This document shows positions 62,166 to 64,000 of a stretch of 64,000 nt of DNA, piece after piece. The DNA comes from CAWBOY01 sp963790585 (lineage in GTDB: Bacteria > Planctomycetota > Planctomycetia > Gemmatales > Gemmataceae): positions 186,001 to 250,000 of the forward strand of contig CAWBOY010000003.1 of assembly GCA_963790585.1 (NCBI GenBank), in the 5' to 3' direction. The position numbers and the translations under genes were made by a program. The notes below the pieces were generated by a model. That model saw only the letters and a program-made list of their open reading frames with translations, did no database searches and was not told the DNA's origin. Position 1 is the first letter of the stretch. Each line of letters opens with the position of its first letter.

Positions 62166-63605
62166 TCACTTCTTCGCCCGAATCTGCTCAAACAAAAACG
62201 TCCCCTTCTTATTGCTCACTGCGATATCGAGCAAGCCATCCCCGTTGACATCCTGAACGACGAATTGGGTGCCGATGCCGGAATCATTGTCGATCAAGTG
62301 CGGCACGAAGGTCGTCAAGCCGTCGCTGCCTTTCTTGGCCTCGAACCAAAAAAGTGTTGCCGGGGAATTAGGGTCGGTGTCGCCTGTGGGTCCGTGCGCC
62401 GACCAGCGTTTGCCGGTGATCAGGTCCTTTAGACCGTCGCCGTTGATGTCCGCGTATTCGAGGGCATGCGTTTGCGAGACGAGGTTCGGAAACAGATCAT
62501 GGCGTTGAAACGTTGAGCCGTTGGGGCCTTTTTTCTGCTGATGCCACCAAATGCCTTTGCCGTGAGCCGAGCTGCTGACGACGTCGGCCAAGCCATCGCC
62601 GTCGACATCCAGGACGATCATGTTGGCGCAATCCGGGCCAAGGTTAGTCGGATGAAAAACCCAGGGCTTTTCGCTTACCGTTTCCGGTTGTTCCCACCAG
62701 CCGCCGATGCAGAGGATGTCGGTTCGGCCATCCCCATTGACGTCGCCCGCGCCCAAACCATGCGAAAAGCGGAACGTCCCCGCGATGGCGCGGCCTGGAA
62801 TGAGAGCTGCTTTCTGAATCTTGTCCTTGTACTTATCCAGGTCCTCTTTGCTGATCGACTTGCTGGCGGCATCAAAAAGATCCTTCTCCGAGCCGAATAG
62901 TTTGTCTTTCAAACTATCGAGTTTATCCGCGATCTCCTTGCCACCTTCTGGATTTTTGTCGGCGATTTCTTTCAGCGCCGCGGCCGTCAATTTGAAGGTG
63001 TTTGGAATGCTCGTCGCGCTGACGGCGTGTCGGTCCCAGGGCTTGGTCGGATCCGTGCCTGGCGCGAACCAGACCATCTGGCCTTCATTGTCTTTGCCCT
63101 TGGGCTGCGTTCCGATTACCAACACCCGTTTGCCGTTTTTGAATAGATCGACGTAAATCGGCGTTTCATTGCAGGCACTCTCTGTGATCAAGTGCTGCTT
63201 CCAATGCACGTCTTTGCCTTGCGGATTTTCGTACCAGTAGCAGGGCGCCCCAGGAAAGCCGATGACGATGACATCGATCCAGCCATCGCCATTCAGATCC
63301 TCTGCCCAGCACGCGAAGCTGTTGCTATAGACGTTTTTGTTGCCGTCACGATAGTCCTTACTCGCACGAATCTCGTGTTTGGTCCAGTTCGGAGCTTCGT
63401 ACCAGATTTCGCCGTTGATGACATCCATCTTGCCGTCCTTGTTGACGTCGGCAACGGTAACACCCTCCGATCGAAACGCTGTGTCGAGGACAGTCTTTTT
63501 CCAGGTGATGCCGGTATCATCTTTCGCCTCCGGCTTTTTGTCCTCCGCGAAGGCGAGAGCTACCAGAAGCATCAGCGGCAAGGAAAGTGCGAAGAAGCGT
63601 CTCAT
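62166..63605 (-). CDS. Secreted FG-GAP/VCBS-repeat protein
   Basis: 479-residue exported protein. ATG 63605 opens a signal peptide (MRRFFALSLPLMLLVALAFAE). At least five Ca-binding-type repeats follow with the DxNxDGxxD pattern: VADVNKDGKMDVI, AEDLNGDGWIDVIVIG, AGDVNGDGRTDILCIGG, VLDVDGDGLADVVSSS, YADINGDGLKDLITG and VQDVNGDGLLDIAV. They would build an integrin-like beta-propeller. A helical Lys-rich insertion lies at about residues 200-265. Role unknown; such proteins are abundant in Planctomycetes. Confidence 0.85.
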   Translation of the reverse strand: MRRFFALSLPLMLLVALAFAEDKKPEAKDDTGITWKKTVLDTAFRSEGVTVADVNKDGKMDVINGEIWYEAPNWTKHEIRASKDYRDGNKNVYSNSFACWAEDLNGDGWIDVIVIGFPGAPCYWYENPQGKDVHWKQHLITESACNETPIYVDLFKNGKRVLVIGTQPKGKDNEGQMVWFAPGTDPTKPWDRHAVSATSIPNTFKLTAAALKEIADKNPEGGKEIADKLDSLKDKLFGSEKDLFDAASKSISKEDLDKYKDKIQKAALIPGRAIAGTFRFSHGLGAGDVNGDGRTDILCIGGWWEQPETVSEKPWVFHPTNLGPDCANMIVLDVDGDGLADVVSSSAHGKGIWWHQQKKGPNGSTFQRHDLFPNLVSQTHALEYADINGDGLKDLITGKRWSAHGPTGDTDPNSPATLFWFEAKKGSDGLTTFVPHLIDNDSGIGTQFVVQDVNGDGLLDIAVSNKKGTFLFEQIRAKK

Positions 63606-63747
63606 CGATTGGTCCTCACGATTGGAGAGAGTGTCGGTGGGTCGTAATTTTCTTTATATGGCCAGGTGAATCAGGTGGGTATGAACTGCGGCCAAAGGAG
63701 CAGGTGTATATTAATTCTATATAGTTCAGCGCTTGCGCTGGTTGAGC

Positions 63748-63767
63748 ACCGCCGGCGAGCCGGCGGC
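63748..63767 (+). repeat. Short GC palindrome in the acyl-CoA dehydrogenase leader
   Basis: CCGCCGGC-GA-GCCGGCGG hairpin 28 bp before the start codon, preceded by CGCTTGCGCTGG. It would be in the leader RNA or end just before the ribosome site AAGGAG (63781-63786). Confidence 0.5.
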
Positions 63768-63794
63768 TATATAAAATCTGAAGGAGCCTCGATC

Positions 63795-64000
63795 ATGACC
63801 CCAACGGACCAAGATCGGTTACTCGCCGACGTCGAGGCCTTTTGCCAGGAATTGCGGCCCAGCGAAGAACTCTGCTACGTCGAACATCGCTTCAACGACC
63901 AGGTTCTACCGCTGGCGAAAAAACACAACATTCTCGAAATGCCAGTGCCGACGACCTTCGGGGGCCGCGGCGCCGACACGATAACCTACGCCCGCGCGCT
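63795..64000 (+). CDS. Acyl-CoA dehydrogenase-like protein (N-terminal part)
   Basis: 68 complete codons up to the window edge. CQELRPSEELCYVEHRFNDQVLPLAKKHNILEMPVPTTFGGRGADTITYARA matches the N-terminal helical domain of acyl-CoA dehydrogenases (FGGRGAD, then the expected ARAL). The flavin and active-site regions lie outside the window. ATG 63795 follows AAGGAG at 63781-63786. Confidence 0.8.
   Translation, partial: MTPTDQDRLLADVEAFCQELRPSEELCYVEHRFNDQVLPLAKKHNILEMPVPTTFGGRGADTITYARA

Overview
The window (about 58% GC by eye) reads as a planctomycete chromosome, most likely Gemmataceae. The lineage markers are a Ser/Thr kinase fused to a WD40-type propeller with a DMG in place of DFG, a PVC-type propeller/HEAT/cytochrome c protein with CAACH, several secreted HEAT-repeat proteins, a LEPR-XLL-type N-terminus, an FG-GAP/VCBS protein and DUF4058.

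Layout. 1-13.4 kb is chromosomal backbone: lysS end, a LolCDE-like ABC permease/ATPase pair, ilvE, a cysteine-cluster protein, the kinase-WD40 gene, nth, a HEAT protein, a metallophosphatase and the PVC cytochrome. 13.4-23 kb is an accessory island: an IS110 remnant, an Rhs C-terminal (possible caspase-like toxin) gene split by ISAzo13-like and ISAs1-like elements, a RAYT unit, a full IS110-family element with a candidate guide RNA, and DUF4058. 23-32.8 kb returns to backbone: LEPR-XLL repeat protein, DUF695, EamA, GT87, ispD, DCC thioredoxin-like, HEAT, E2 acyltransferase, flavodoxin. 33.3-36.5 kb holds small co-oriented genes (DUF2750, CdiI-like immunity, Uma2, hypothetical) separated by three related ~97-bp imperfect palindromes that look like integron attC sites, with no integrase in view. 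HicB with a truncated HicA, an OleC-like ligase and a DHFR-family protein follow. 39.9-51.1 kb is a second island: an IS110-end remnant, a 130-bp MITE, a group II intron, IS701-like and IS1634-like elements, and two identical ISAs1-like copies that split a CBS-domain gene and a universal stress gene. 51.4-64 kb is backbone: HEAT, purA, uppS, cdsA, phoH, 7TM-HD phosphodiesterase, HAD, FabZ-like, trmB, a response regulator, a VCBS protein and an acyl-CoA dehydrogenase start.

Two themes cut across the window. First, it is full of mobile and palindromic DNA: three identical 1262-bp ISAs1-like copies with 10-bp target duplications, nested insertions, and intergenic palindromes up to 56 bp with no spacer. 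Second, many conserved genes (kinase, nth, ispD, purA, phoH, 7TM-HD, PVC cytochrome, HEAT, HAD) carry single-base frameshifts, some in homopolymers. Because several are normally indispensable, sequence/assembly indels are the first explanation. They are annotated here as one gene each, with the break noted.
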